From assembly GCA_051005375.1 (NCBI GenBank), contig JBPCJK010000127.1, forward strand, positions 1-12,624: DNA of 12,624 bases, written 5' to 3'. The notes under the pieces are model-generated. The model worked only from the letters and a program-made list of their open reading frames with translations. It had not been told where the DNA came from and ran no database searches. This DNA is from JADDRA01 sp051005375. Its GTDB lineage: Bacteria; Actinomycetota; Acidimicrobiia; Acidimicrobiales; CADCSY01. Of this stretch, positions 1 to 8,117 are shown piece after piece (within the stretch, counting starts at the first letter, position 1; the number at the start of each line of letters is the position of its first letter). Position numbers and translations under genes: made by a program.

Positions 1-390
1 GCGTCTCGGGCTCGATGCCCTGGCTGGCGATCACCTCGGCCAACCAGGCTTTGGCCACCTGGGCGTCTTGTTGGTCGACCACCATCCAGCCCGGGCAGTA
101 GCGGCTGTAGATGTCGAGCATGACGAATAGGTCGAAGTGCACGCCCCGGGCCGGACCCTTGAGGTTGGTCACGTCGTAGGACCACACCTGGTTGGGCTCC
201 TCGGCCACCAGCTCAGGGATCGTCCGGGGCGGATGTGTGGCCTGGGCCCGGCACTCTCGCACCTCGGCGTTTTGGAGCGCAACATGCGGTACATGGTGGA
301 CTCCGAGGCCAGGTAGACGCCCTCATCGAGCAGGGTTGCCCAGGTCTGGGCCGGGGCGGCGTCGATGAAGCGGGGGCCCTCGTCCATCTG
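1..390 (-). mobile_element. IS3-type transposase (OrfB, rve domain) remnant, frameshifted
   Basis: The minus strand encodes the middle of an IS3-family OrfB-type DDE transposase. One frame (387 down to about 270) reads an HTH-to-core linker with residues FIDAAPAQTWATLLDEG and STMYRMLRSK. A second frame (about 270 down to 1) continues with NAEVRECRAQATHPPRTIPE, then WSYDVTNLKGPARG, which holds the first catalytic Asp of the DDE triad, and VMLDIYSRYCPGW. The two frames join if one base is restored in the A-run near 268-271, so this copy carries a -1 frameshift. The N-terminal part of the transposase is missing, and the catalytic C-terminal part runs off the window at position 1. No terminal inverted repeat is visible at the inner edge (388-460). 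The family call is strong; the exact element boundary is not determined. Confidence 0.85.
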
Positions 391-460
391 GCCGGCACCA
401 GGCAGCTGCTGGCCGAGAGCGACCGCTCACCAGCAGCGACCGCGAGCGCACGCGAATGCG
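388..460. other. junction between FG-GAP fragment and transposase remnant
   Basis: This short stretch lies between the last recognisable FG-GAP/Ig-linker residues (about 461) and the first recognisable transposase residues (about 387). Neither family continues clearly into it in any frame, and I see no target duplication or inverted repeat. It marks the breakpoint where both genes were truncated, either by insertion followed by deletion or by recombination between two remnants. Confidence 0.5.
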
Positions 461-979
461 CCGCCGAGGCGGGATCGACCTGACCGGCGGCCTGGTCGAT
501 GGTGACCGTCGGCGCAGTGGCATCAACCGGGGCGAAGAAGACCGAAGCCGAGCCCTGGTCGGGGTTGGCGCCGACGTCGTCATAGGGCGCCCCGGCCACG
601 ATGGTGCCACCGTCGATGGCCACCGAGTTGCCGAGCCTGCCATCGGTGGCGCCGTCGGAGGCGGTCAGCTTGGCCGTCTGGGTCCATGTGTCTCCCGTTC
701 GCGTGAACTCGTAGACGGCACCCTTCCCACGGTCGACGGAGGGGGCTCCGACGACGGCCGTGTCGCCGTCGATGTCCACGGAATCGCCGAGTCGGTCGTA
801 GGCGGCACCGACGGAGGCGACCAGCTTCTGCTCGAGCGCCGGCGCCGCCTGGCGGCCGGCGCCAACGCCATCATCATCAACGCGGCGAGCACGACGGCGA
901 TCGCCACACTGGCGCCCGGGAACGTGCGAGGCCTTTCGGAGAGCACTCGGTGCTCCATGGGGGCGGGTGGCTCGGTCAT
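461..979 (-). pseudogene. FG-GAP repeat surface protein, frameshifted and 3'-truncated
   Basis: The likely start is ATG at 979, preceded by an AGAAGGGA ribosome-binding site. The product begins MTEPPAPMEHRVLSERPR and has a hydrophobic export/anchor segment (AIAVVLAALMMMALAPAA). After one base is restored in the C-run near 856-858 the frame continues as QAAPALEQKLVASVGAAYDR, followed by two FG-GAP type repeats (DSVDIDGDTAVVGAP and NSVAIDGGTIVAGAPYDD). The start of an Ig-like linker (APTVTIDQAAGQ) comes next, typical of secreted FG-GAP/PKD proteins. Similarity then stops near 461, and transposase sequence takes over from about 390. So there is one frameshift and a lost C-terminal half. Intact relatives would be secreted calcium-binding, integrin-alpha-like propellers; this copy probably makes no functional protein. 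Confidence 0.75.
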
Positions 980-1173
980 CCTTGGTCCCTTCTCTGGGCT
1001 GAGGCGTGTCCACGCCCTACTCGGACCGACACCGGGTGCTGCCCTAACGCTCGGCACAACAAAAGAGACGTTGCATCCTGCCCCGCAGTCCTCGGGTTGA
1101 ACCTCGCCACGCGTTCTCCTGTTGACCAGCGTGCTCAGCAACACTCAGGGACCGAACAAAGCTCCGAGGCCGC

Positions 1174-1674
1174 TCATCCCACCAGGTCGCGGCCTACCCG
1201 GCCGGTGCGCAGGAACTCCCGGCGGCGGGCCGGCTCGTTGAGACGGAACCGCCGCCACGCCCACACCAGGGCCACCAACCCAGCCAGCTCCAGGGGCAGG
1301 TTGGCCAACCCCCGCTCGACGCTGGGGAGGACTTGTCGGCCCACGTCGCTTCCCAGGGCCGGCCACCAGAACACCTTGGCATCGGCCCAGGCGCCGTCGA
1401 GCACGAGGTGCAGGAATGTGCCGATGGGCAGGGCCAGAAGCTCGCGCCGAAGTTGGCGACGGCCCCGGGTGGCCAGCATCACCCCGACGAGGATGCCGGC
1501 GCTGGCCAACAGGGTGTGGGCCGGCCAAGGCCCCCAGATCCCGATGCGGCCGAGAACCCCGTCGACCACGTCAGGCAGGAGGGCGCCGGCCACGACCAGG
1601 CGATGGTCGATGGCCGGGTCCCTGAACACCAGCCACACCGCCACCACCGCCATGCCGGCGAACCACAGGATCAT
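1174..1674 (-). CDS. small membrane-bound metal-dependent hydrolase (YdjM/DUF457-like)
   Basis: This 166-residue protein is mostly hydrophobic, with four or five membrane segments. Polar residues sit in the pattern of the DUF457/YdjM membrane-bound hydrolase group: DH at 23-24, PDVVD at 34-38, AHTLL around His53, and FLHLVLD with His89 and Asp93. The start is ATG at 1674, which overlaps the upstream zinc-ribbon gene as ATGA, a classic sign of translational coupling; a GTG-containing alternative at 1695 would overlap further and is less likely. The gene ends at a TGA at 1174-1176. It is the last gene of the minus-strand run. Substrate and reaction are unknown for this family, so the name is a fold-level assignment only. 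Confidence 0.65.
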   Translation of the reverse strand: MILWFAGMAVVAVWLVFRDPAIDHRLVVAGALLPDVVDGVLGRIGIWGPWPAHTLLASAGILVGVMLATRGRRQLRRELLALPIGTFLHLVLDGAWADAKVFWWPALGSDVGRQVLPSVERGLANLPLELAGLVALVWAWRRFRLNEPARRREFLRTGRVGRDLVG

Positions 1675-2390
1675 GTCACCAGGATGCGGCCGCACTCCTC
1701 GTGGCGGACCACCGCCCCGTCACCAGCCCGGCGTAGGGCATCCAGCTCCACGGCCGGCAGGCTGAGGTGGCAACCGGTGCACCGGCCGGCCTCGATTCGG
1801 GCCACGCCGATGCCCCCGAGGCGGCTCCGCAGGCGCTCGTAGGTGCCGAGCAGCTCGGGCCCCACCTTGGCCCCGGCCTCGGCCCGTTCGGCGACCACCG
1901 CCCCCATCTGGTCGTCGATGTCGGCCTCCTGGGTGGCGATGGCGAGGCCCAATCGCTCGATGTCGGCCTGGGCTCCTCGCCGTCCCTGCTCCAAGTCACC
2001 GATCTCGGCCGTCACCGGCTCGGCTGCCTCCATGACCTCGAGCAGTTCGTCCTCGAGCTGGCGCTTCCGGCGGCGAAGGGCCTCCACCTCCGCCGACCGG
2101 GCCTGGAGCTCCTTGGGGGCGTGGATGTTCCCGGAATAGAGCTGGCCTTCGCTGCTCGCAGCATGGGCCTCCACCGACTCGATCTCGTCCTCGAGACGAC
2201 GCTGAGAGCGGGCGAGCTGGTGGCTCCGAGCCTCGCCGTCGACCAGCGCCGCTTCCAGTCGGGTCAGGCCGTACCGTCGATCCCGCAACTGGGCCCGCTC
2301 AGGCAGGCTCTGGCGGCGGTACCGGAGCTGGTCGAGGACCACGTCGTGGGCCTGCACCTCAAGGAGCGCCTCGAGGGCGGGGTCAGCCAT
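1671..2390 (-). CDS. C4-type zinc-ribbon, coiled-coil protein (DUF164/CT398-like)
   Basis: This 239-residue protein has a long charged helical region (about residues 10-180, rich in Glu, Arg, Leu and Ala) that should form a coiled-coil hairpin, followed by a C-terminal zinc ribbon. The ribbon reads CTGC at 204-207 and HEECGRILV at 230-238. The third metal ligand is thus His230 where relatives usually have Cys, giving a CCHC rather than C4 site. Length and domain order match the zf-RING_7/CT398 family, a widespread bacterial family of unclear role that is suggested to act with nucleic acids or secretion ATPases. Its stop overlaps the start of the hydrolase gene. The gene lies 38 bp after the penicillin-binding protein gene on the same strand, so co-transcription is likely. 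Confidence 0.85.
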   Translation of the reverse strand: MADPALEALLEVQAHDVVLDQLRYRRQSLPERAQLRDRRYGLTRLEAALVDGEARSHQLARSQRRLEDEIESVEAHAASSEGQLYSGNIHAPKELQARSAEVEALRRRKRQLEDELLEVMEAAEPVTAEIGDLEQGRRGAQADIERLGLAIATQEADIDDQMGAVVAERAEAGAKVGPELLGTYERLRSRLGGIGVARIEAGRCTGCHLSLPAVELDALRRAGDGAVVRHEECGRILVT

Positions 2391-2428
2391 CCGAAGTCAT
2401 CGTCATCCTGCGCGCCCGTGGATGATGC

Positions 2429-4726
2429 TCAGGCTCCCGGATAGGGCGGGAACCCCGCCGGCCAACCTGGTGGCCCACTCCCGCCTCCAAGGGCGCCCCC
2501 GCCTCCAGAGCTTCCACCGCCGGGAGCGCCGCCCCCCGACGGCGGCACCCTCGGGCCGTCGCTGCCGCCCCCTCCGGACGACGGCGGCTGAGGCCGGGGA
2601 ACAGCGACCTCAGGTCGATCCGTCTCCGGAACCGTCGGAACCGGTACGCCACGAGACCTGGGCGCCGACGACTTGGTCGGCTGAGGCGACTTGTGCGTAG
2701 GAGCGGCGACCACGTCGCTGCCGCGGGAGACGGACTGACGCGGGGAAGCTGGTTCATCAACAGGCAACCGGAGATAGGTGCTGTCGCCGGCGGCGGGCGG
2801 GTCGGGGAAGGCCACGACAGGCTGCCCGGCCATGGCCGGGCCCATGTAGGCCTGCCAGATCCGGGCCGGGTAGGACCCGCCGGTCACCCGGATGCCGCCC
2901 ACGTTGCGCATCTCCACGTTCCCCTCAGGAGCGCCCATCCACACCGCCGTCGCCAACTGGGGAACGTAGCCCACGAACCAGGCGTCGCTGTAGGCCGAGG
3001 TGGTCCCCGTCTTGCCCGCCGCCGGTCGCCGGTCGGGGAACCGGGCCCGGGTGGCGGTCCCGGCGTTGACCACCTCCTGGAGCACGCTGGTGGCCAGGCG
3101 GGCGGTGTCGACGGAGATCACCTGCTCGCCCGTCGAAGGCCCCCGGAAGAGCGACTCGCCGTCGATGTCGAGGACCTCGTCGATGAGGTAAGGGGCGTAG
3201 TGCATGCCGTCGGCCGCGAAGGTGGCGTAGGCACCGGCCATGTCGATGGGCAGCACCTCGAGGGCGCCGAGCGACATCGAGGGCCGGTCAGCGGGCAGGG
3301 GCGTGGTGATGCCCATTCGCCGGGCCGTGTCCGCCACCTTGTCGAGGCCCACCACCAGTCCCAGCTTGGCGTAGGCGCAGTTCACCGAGTTGCGGGTGGC
3401 ATCGGCCAGGGTCAGGACCCCGCCTGAGGAGCCCTCGAAGTTCTCGACCGGGTAGGGGTCGGGTTCACCGCCGGGGTTGGGGAGGGTGCACGGCCCCCGG
3501 CCGTCGATGGTGGCCTGGGGGGAGATGCCCTGCTCCAGGGCCGTGGCCAGGACGAAAGGCTTGAACGCCGACCCCGGCTGCTGTCCGACGCCCTGGGTGG
3601 CGATGTCGACCTTGTCCGTCTGGAACCCCCGACCCCCGACCAGGGCCCGCACCGCGCCGGTTCCTGGCTCGACGGTGACCACCGAGGCGGTGAACTGCCC
3701 GGTGGGGTCGGGGACGGTGGAGGCCACAGCCTCCTCGGCCAAGCCCTGGAGCCGGGGATCGAGGGTGGTCTTGATGGTGAGCCCTCCCCGGAACACGGCG
3801 TTGTAGCGGGCCGCCTGGGTGTCTCCCAGGCGGGGGTCGTCGAGCAGCCGCTGGGTGACCTCCTCGACGAAGTAGTCCTCGGGCTTGGGCAGCAGCTCCT
3901 GGTTGCGTCGTTCGCTCGGGACGGGGGTGGCTCGGATGGCGTCGCCGGTCGGTCGGTCGATGCGGCCGAGCACCTCGAGGCGCTCGACCACCAGGTCGCG
4001 GCGGTCGGTGGAGGCCTGGGGGTAGGCGAAGGGGTCGTAGCCGATGGGGTTGCGGATGAGGCCGGCGAGGAAGGCGCCCTCGGGCTGGCCCAACTGCTCC
4101 ACCCCGACGCCGAAGTAGAGCTCGGCCGCCGCCTGCACCCCGTAGGCGCCGTTGCCGAAGTACACGGTGTTCAGGTAGCGCTCGAGGATCTGGTCCTTGG
4201 TCATCTGGTCCTCGAGACGCAGCGAGAGCACCGCCTCCTGGACCTTGCGCCCCAGGTCCTGCTTGGGGGTGAGCAGGGCGTTCTTCACCAGTTGCTGGGT
4301 GATCGTCGATCCACCCTGGAGGACCTCACCGGCGGACACGTTGGTAACCAGAGCCCGTGTGGTGGCGCGTAGGTTCATGCCGCCGTGGCTGTAGAAGTCG
4401 CGGTCCTCCACGGCCAGCACGCTGTCGACCACCACCTGGGGGACGTCGGCCAGCGGCACCGACTTGCGGTTCTCCTCCCGGTGGAGCACGGCGAGCATGC
4501 TTCCGTCAGCGGCCTGGACCACCGACCGTTGCGAGAGGGGATCGAGGTTGATCTCCCCCACCGGGGCTGCCGTACCGGCGTGCACGACCGCCGACCCGGC
4601 GGTGCTCAGCAGGGCCACACTGGCGGCGACGAGCATCCCCATCAGGGCCACGGCGACGAGGTACCTGGCGACGCCGCCGACCCGGCTCAACCCGCTCCCG
4701 GCGCTCTCCGTCATCCCCTGACCCAC
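2429..4726 (-). CDS. class A penicillin-binding protein (glycosyltransferase plus transpeptidase)
   Basis: This 765-residue bifunctional peptidoglycan synthase has a membrane anchor at about 20-45. A GT51 glycosyltransferase domain follows, with the catalytic Glu107 in EDRDFYSHGG, GGSTITQQLVKN at 138-149 and GAFLAGLIRNP at 217-227. The penicillin-binding transpeptidase domain has the nucleophile motif SAFK (Ser386/Lys389), SVN at 447-449 and KTGT at 572-575. It polymerises lipid II and cross-links the stem peptides on the outer face of the membrane. The last 100 residues are a Pro/Ser/Thr then Gly-rich tail, common in actinobacterial class A proteins. The start is uncertain: GTG at 4726 is used here, but ATG at 4714 is equally possible. 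Neither has a well-spaced ribosome-binding site. The gene follows the first propeller gene on the same strand after about 123 bp. Confidence 0.93.
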   Translation of the reverse strand: MGQGMTESAGSGLSRVGGVARYLVAVALMGMLVAASVALLSTAGSAVVHAGTAAPVGEINLDPLSQRSVVQAADGSMLAVLHREENRKSVPLADVPQVVVDSVLAVEDRDFYSHGGMNLRATTRALVTNVSAGEVLQGGSTITQQLVKNALLTPKQDLGRKVQEAVLSLRLEDQMTKDQILERYLNTVYFGNGAYGVQAAAELYFGVGVEQLGQPEGAFLAGLIRNPIGYDPFAYPQASTDRRDLVVERLEVLGRIDRPTGDAIRATPVPSERRNQELLPKPEDYFVEEVTQRLLDDPRLGDTQAARYNAVFRGGLTIKTTLDPRLQGLAEEAVASTVPDPTGQFTASVVTVEPGTGAVRALVGGRGFQTDKVDIATQGVGQQPGSAFKPFVLATALEQGISPQATIDGRGPCTLPNPGGEPDPYPVENFEGSSGGVLTLADATRNSVNCAYAKLGLVVGLDKVADTARRMGITTPLPADRPSMSLGALEVLPIDMAGAYATFAADGMHYAPYLIDEVLDIDGESLFRGPSTGEQVISVDTARLATSVLQEVVNAGTATRARFPDRRPAAGKTGTTSAYSDAWFVGYVPQLATAVWMGAPEGNVEMRNVGGIRVTGGSYPARIWQAYMGPAMAGQPVVAFPDPPAAGDSTYLRLPVDEPASPRQSVSRGSDVVAAPTHKSPQPTKSSAPRSRGVPVPTVPETDRPEVAVPRPQPPSSGGGGSDGPRVPPSGGGAPGGGSSGGGGALGGGSGPPGWPAGFPPYPGA

Positions 4727-4849
4727 ATGGCGGGCTCAACCTACCCCGAAGCGCTGTCAATGGGCGCGCATGAGGTTCAGGCCTCGGCCTCATCTCACGA
4801 AGCTGGGACTGCTTCGGCGGCGGCCCTATGCGACTGGTGAGTCCCTCGT
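4727..4849 (-). promoter_or_regulatory. intergenic region upstream of the penicillin-binding protein gene
   Basis: On the minus strand a perfect TTGACA (4760-4755) and a TAGGTT (4743-4738) lie shortly before the start codon. However, the spacing of about 11 bp is too short for a standard sigma-70 pair, so at best one of them is used. Downstream of TAGGTT, an ATG at 4728 opens a five-codon reading frame whose TGA overlaps the ATG at 4714, which could couple translation to that start. No convincing terminator for the preceding propeller gene is seen. Low-confidence promoter region. Confidence 0.25.
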
Positions 4850-6379
4850 TCAGGCTTGCTTCGAGACCAATTTCGACGAGTTCCGGCGACGGGCGGCGAG
4901 GACCAGCAGGCCAATCCCGACGAGAGCCAGGGCGACCGACAGGACGAGCACGGGGCGCAACCAGGGGGCGTCCTTGGCCGAGAAGTCGACCTGGGCGCCG
5001 AAGATGTCCTGGGCGGCGGTGCCCATGTCGCCAAGACGAGTGTCGGACCACGCCACGAAGGCGGATCGGTCGCGCGAACCCAAGCCAGGAGGGACCTCCA
5101 CGGAGTACTGCGAGTTGTAGGTGCCGAGCGAGCGGTCGACCGCCTCACTGGTGACGCGGACGTTGCCGGTAAAGGTGCGGCCGCCGTCTTCGGACGCGGT
5201 CAGGTAGACGTCGTTCACCTCACCCAGGAAGAACTCGACATCGTCCGGAGGGACATCCATCCCGTCGTTGCGGTAGTCGTACCACACGATGTCGATGCGC
5301 CCGTTGGGGGCGACGCTCATGCGCGGCCACTTCTGGCTGCGGCGGTTCTTCAGCTCGTCGTCGTTGACTCGGGCGGGGTCGCTCCAGGTCCGGCCCCCGT
5401 CGGTCGAGCGCATGAAGAAGACGTCGAGGTCTCCGTTACGGCCGTCGGCCCAGGCGACGTAGAGCGTTCGACCGTCCGGCGAGAGGCCGGCCACCGGTTC
5501 TTCCATGACCATCTGCGCCTGGCCCAACTCGGACTTCTCCCACGTCCGACCGCCGTCACCGGAGCGGGCCATCAGCAGCGATGAAGGCTTCGCTTGCTCA
5601 CCCTCGGCTGCAGACGGGGGGCGCTCCCGCTGGAACCAGTACACGGTGTCCTGCTCGTCCATCACGATACGAGGAGCGTCGAAGCCGGGGTTGGCCTCGA
5701 GCGCCCGCACCTCAGGCTCGAACGTGCGGCCACCGTCGACGGACCGCGCTGCCCAGCCTTCTGTCGACCGCTCTGATGCTTCGCTGAACGACCGACGCCA
5801 CGACACCCAGACATGGCGACCCTCGCCCAGTTGGTCCACGAACAGGTCGGGTACGAAGTTGGTTACCGCCTCATCGGGCGTCGCCGGAACGGGAGGGGCG
5901 GTGACCGTGGTCGTCCGCCAGGATTCACCACCGTCGTCAGAGCGGGCGAGGACGACGCCCCGCGCCCCCATCGCCGCCGGGTCGGCGACGGCCACGGCCC
6001 AGTACACGGCGCCTTCCGGGTCGACGACCAGCTTCATGCGCATGTTCTGGGCAAGGCCGCCCCGGTTGAGCCCGCAATCAGTCATCCTCCCGAAGTCAGG
6101 GCCTTCCAGCGCCGAGAACGACCTGCCGCCATCCGATGAACGGAAGACCTGGCACGTGGCCGCCTGGAGATCAGCGGTGGCGACGTAGACCCGCTGCGGA
6201 TCCCGTGGATCCACGGCGGTGGCCGGAGCCTCGAAGGTGCGCGACGGGACAGGCGTGGTGGTGATCCTGACGGGCGGGTCGACCTCGGTAGCCGACACCG
6301 GCGACGAGGCGACGCCGGAGAGGAGGGACATCCAGGTGGCCAGCAGAAGACCGACGCTCGCCTGACGCAATCGACGCAC
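4850..6379 (-). CDS. membrane-anchored Asp-box (BNR) beta-propeller protein 1
   Basis: From the chosen GTG at 6379 (GAGGG 5 nt upstream) the product has 509 residues. It has a clear signal peptide (RRLRQASVGLLLATWMSLLSG, cleavage after about residue 31), an extracytoplasmic propeller, one C-terminal helix (about 476-496) and a basic cytoplasmic tail. Six Asp-box motifs of the S-x-D-x-G-x-[TS]-[FW] type are visible: SSDGGRSF, SDDGGESW, SVDGGRTF, SGDGGRTW, STDGGRTW and SEDGGRTF. Automatic pipelines would call it a sialidase, but the FRIP motif is absent, so a binding or scaffold role is safer. It shares SVAPNGR-D-VWYD-R and WSDTRLGD...QDIFGA with the other two propellers in this window. A GTG at 6403 is an alternative start. 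It is divergent from the second propeller gene. Confidence 0.85.
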   Translation of the reverse strand: MRRLRQASVGLLLATWMSLLSGVASSPVSATEVDPPVRITTTPVPSRTFEAPATAVDPRDPQRVYVATADLQAATCQVFRSSDGGRSFSALEGPDFGRMTDCGLNRGGLAQNMRMKLVVDPEGAVYWAVAVADPAAMGARGVVLARSDDGGESWRTTTVTAPPVPATPDEAVTNFVPDLFVDQLGEGRHVWVSWRRSFSEASERSTEGWAARSVDGGRTFEPEVRALEANPGFDAPRIVMDEQDTVYWFQRERPPSAAEGEQAKPSSLLMARSGDGGRTWEKSELGQAQMVMEEPVAGLSPDGRTLYVAWADGRNGDLDVFFMRSTDGGRTWSDPARVNDDELKNRRSQKWPRMSVAPNGRIDIVWYDYRNDGMDVPPDDVEFFLGEVNDVYLTASEDGGRTFTGNVRVTSEAVDRSLGTYNSQYSVEVPPGLGSRDRSAFVAWSDTRLGDMGTAAQDIFGAQVDFSAKDAPWLRPVLVLSVALALVGIGLLVLAARRRNSSKLVSKQA

Positions 6380-6602
6380 GGAGCCCTCTTTCGTTTCGTG
6401 CACTTCGTCGGAAATGCACCTACCTGGTGGCGCAACCTAGCAACGGCCGGGCCCGGTTGGCAACGAGCGAGGCCGCCCCGTGGGCCTGCCCGCAATCGTT
6501 CGGTGTCGGCAGGCACGGCTCCACACCATGACCAGCGCAGCGAACACCACCACCTCAGCGAGAAGCTTGCCCGGGGCTAGGGTCAGCTCCCAGGATGGGG
6601 AC
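6380..6602. promoter_or_regulatory. divergent intergenic region between propeller genes 1 and 2
   Basis: About 220 bp separates the two divergently transcribed propeller genes, so both promoters should lie here. On the minus strand TTGCTA (6443-6438) and TAGGTG (6422-6417), spaced 15 bp, could serve the gene starting at 6379. On the plus strand TAGGGT (6578-6583) is a possible -10 box, 19 bp before the GTG at 6603, without a clear -35. A 10-bp perfect palindrome, CCGGGCCCGG (6447-6456), lies beside the minus-strand candidate and could be an operator. All are by-eye matches. Confidence 0.3.
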
Positions 6603-8117
6603 GTGAGGCGCAGGACCGGGGCCGTCGTCGCCGTCGTCGTCGGCTTGGGGGTGGTGCTAGCCGTCGTTGTGGCGTGGGCCAGCCGAGTCGGCGGGGTCGA
6701 AGTGGGAGCCGACCGGCTGGTCAACCCCCCGGGTTTCATCACGGTCAACAACTCCCCCACCATCGCCCGCCAGCCCGACCGACCCGAGCGTCTCGTCGTC
6801 GCCCATCGCATCGACCGTCCCGGCTTCTCGGCCCTGCTGGAGTGGAGCGACGACGGCGGAGCCACCTGGCAGCCGACGGCCCTGCCCCTGCCGCCGGAGA
6901 CCGAGCCCTGCGCCGCCTCTCCCGAGAAGCGGCCGTGCCCGTTCGCTCCTGACCTCGCCTTCGGGCCCGACGGCACCCTGTACGTCCTCTACGTCGGGCT
7001 CCAGGGCAACGGCAACACACCGGCAGACCTGTGGCTGGCGACCTCCAACGACGCCGGCCGGTCCCTGGCCCAGCCGGTACGGGTGGCCGGCGCGCTCACC
7101 TTCCAGCCCCGGCTGGTCGTCGATGCCCGAGGGACGATCCAGGCCACCTGGCTCCAGGCCGACAACGTCGCCCTCAACCGGCTGGTGGGCCAGGCCCGCA
7201 TCGTGTCCTCCCACTCGAGCGACGGTGGCAGGACCTTCTCCGAGCCCGTCGCCCTCAGCGACCCCGAGCGGGAGCGGGTGGGGGCAGCCAGCCCAGTCAT
7301 CGACAGCGCCGGTGACCTGGTGGTCCTCTACCAGGACTTCAAGGACGATCGACGCGACTTCGAAGGCCTTGACGGCCCGGTCCCCGACGGCCCGTTCGCC
7401 CTGGTGGTCACCCGGTCCGAGGACGGCGGCCGCACCTTCTCGCCGGGGATCGAGCTCGAATCGGGGCTCGTCCCCGCTCGGCGCTTCCTCGTGTTCCTGC
7501 CCGAGTACCCGTCGCTGGCGGCCGGGCCCGACGGCGTCCTCTACGCCGCTTGGGCTGACGCCCGCAGCGGCGACGAAGACGTGCTGTTCCGCCGCTCCGA
7601 CGACGGCGGGGCCACCTGGGCCGGCGCGGTGACAGTCAACGACAACCCCGCCGGCGACGGCACCGACCAGTACCTGCCCCGGCTCTCGGTCGCTCCCGGG
7701 GGTCGGGTCGACGTGTTGTTCTACGACCGCCGCCGGGACCCGGGCAACGTGGCGACCGACGCCTTTTTGGCCACGTCGGACGACGGCGGGCGCTCGTTCA
7801 CCAACCACCGGGTGTCGTCCGCATCGTTCAGCTCCGAGGTCGGCCCCACCTTCGGCCCGGCCTACGGCTACGACTTCGGCACCCGCCTCGGCCTCGTCAG
7901 CGACGACGACTCCGTCTACGCCACCTGGACCGACACCCGACTCGGCAACGGAGACACGGGGCGCCAGGACGTCTTCGGCGTCTCCGTCCACGGCCTGGGC
8001 TCGTCCGGGCTCCCCCTGTTCGGATGGCTGCTGGCGGCGTTGGCGTTGGCCGCCGTGGTGGTGGCATGGTTCCTGTCCCGCCGGTCCAGGGGCTCGAAAG
8101 GAAGGCTGCGGTCATGA
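6603..8117 (+). CDS. membrane-anchored Asp-box (BNR) beta-propeller protein 2, operon leader
   Basis: The start is GTG at 6603, with AGGA 7 nt upstream; upstream starts would add an unrelated polar extension before the membrane helix. The 504-residue product begins RRRTGAVVAVVVGLGVVLAVVVAWA, an uncleaved anchor or signal, and ends with a second helix (LFGWLLAALALAAVVVAWFL) and a basic tail, so the propeller between them lies outside the membrane. Six Asp-box motifs are visible (SDDGGATW, SNDAGRSL, SSDGGRTF, SEDGGRTF, SDDGGATW, SDDGGRSF); the second is degenerate. It has the shared RLSVAPGGRVDVLFYDRR and TWTDTRLGNGDT..QDVFG blocks. No sialidase FRIP motif is seen. Its stop overlaps the next start as ATGA, tying it to the two ATPases. 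Function is unknown; a ligand-sensing or docking role for the ATPase module is inference. Confidence 0.87.
   Translation: MRRRTGAVVAVVVGLGVVLAVVVAWASRVGGVEVGADRLVNPPGFITVNNSPTIARQPDRPERLVVAHRIDRPGFSALLEWSDDGGATWQPTALPLPPETEPCAASPEKRPCPFAPDLAFGPDGTLYVLYVGLQGNGNTPADLWLATSNDAGRSLAQPVRVAGALTFQPRLVVDARGTIQATWLQADNVALNRLVGQARIVSSHSSDGGRTFSEPVALSDPERERVGAASPVIDSAGDLVVLYQDFKDDRRDFEGLDGPVPDGPFALVVTRSEDGGRTFSPGIELESGLVPARRFLVFLPEYPSLAAGPDGVLYAAWADARSGDEDVLFRRSDDGGATWAGAVTVNDNPAGDGTDQYLPRLSVAPGGRVDVLFYDRRRDPGNVATDAFLATSDDGGRSFTNHRVSSASFSSEVGPTFGPAYGYDFGTRLGLVSDDDSVYATWTDTRLGNGDTGRQDVFGVSVHGLGSSGLPLFGWLLAALALAAVVVAWFLSRRSRGSKGRLRS

Noticed and set aside
2429..2750. Gly/Pro/Ser-rich repeats at the end of the penicillin-binding protein as a separate repeat element
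   Set aside because: They are in frame with the enzyme and match the low-complexity tails common in actinobacterial class A penicillin-binding proteins.
4850..6379. Calling the propeller proteins active sialidases
   Set aside because: Only the structural Asp-box repeats are present; the N-terminal FRIP motif is missing in all three, so enzymatic activity is not supported.
6657..7991. 444-codon open frame on the minus strand, antisense to propeller 2
   Set aside because: The sense frame carries Asp boxes, membrane helices and good start signals. The antisense frame is Gly/Val/Glu-rich low-complexity sequence of the kind GC-rich genes cast on the other strand.
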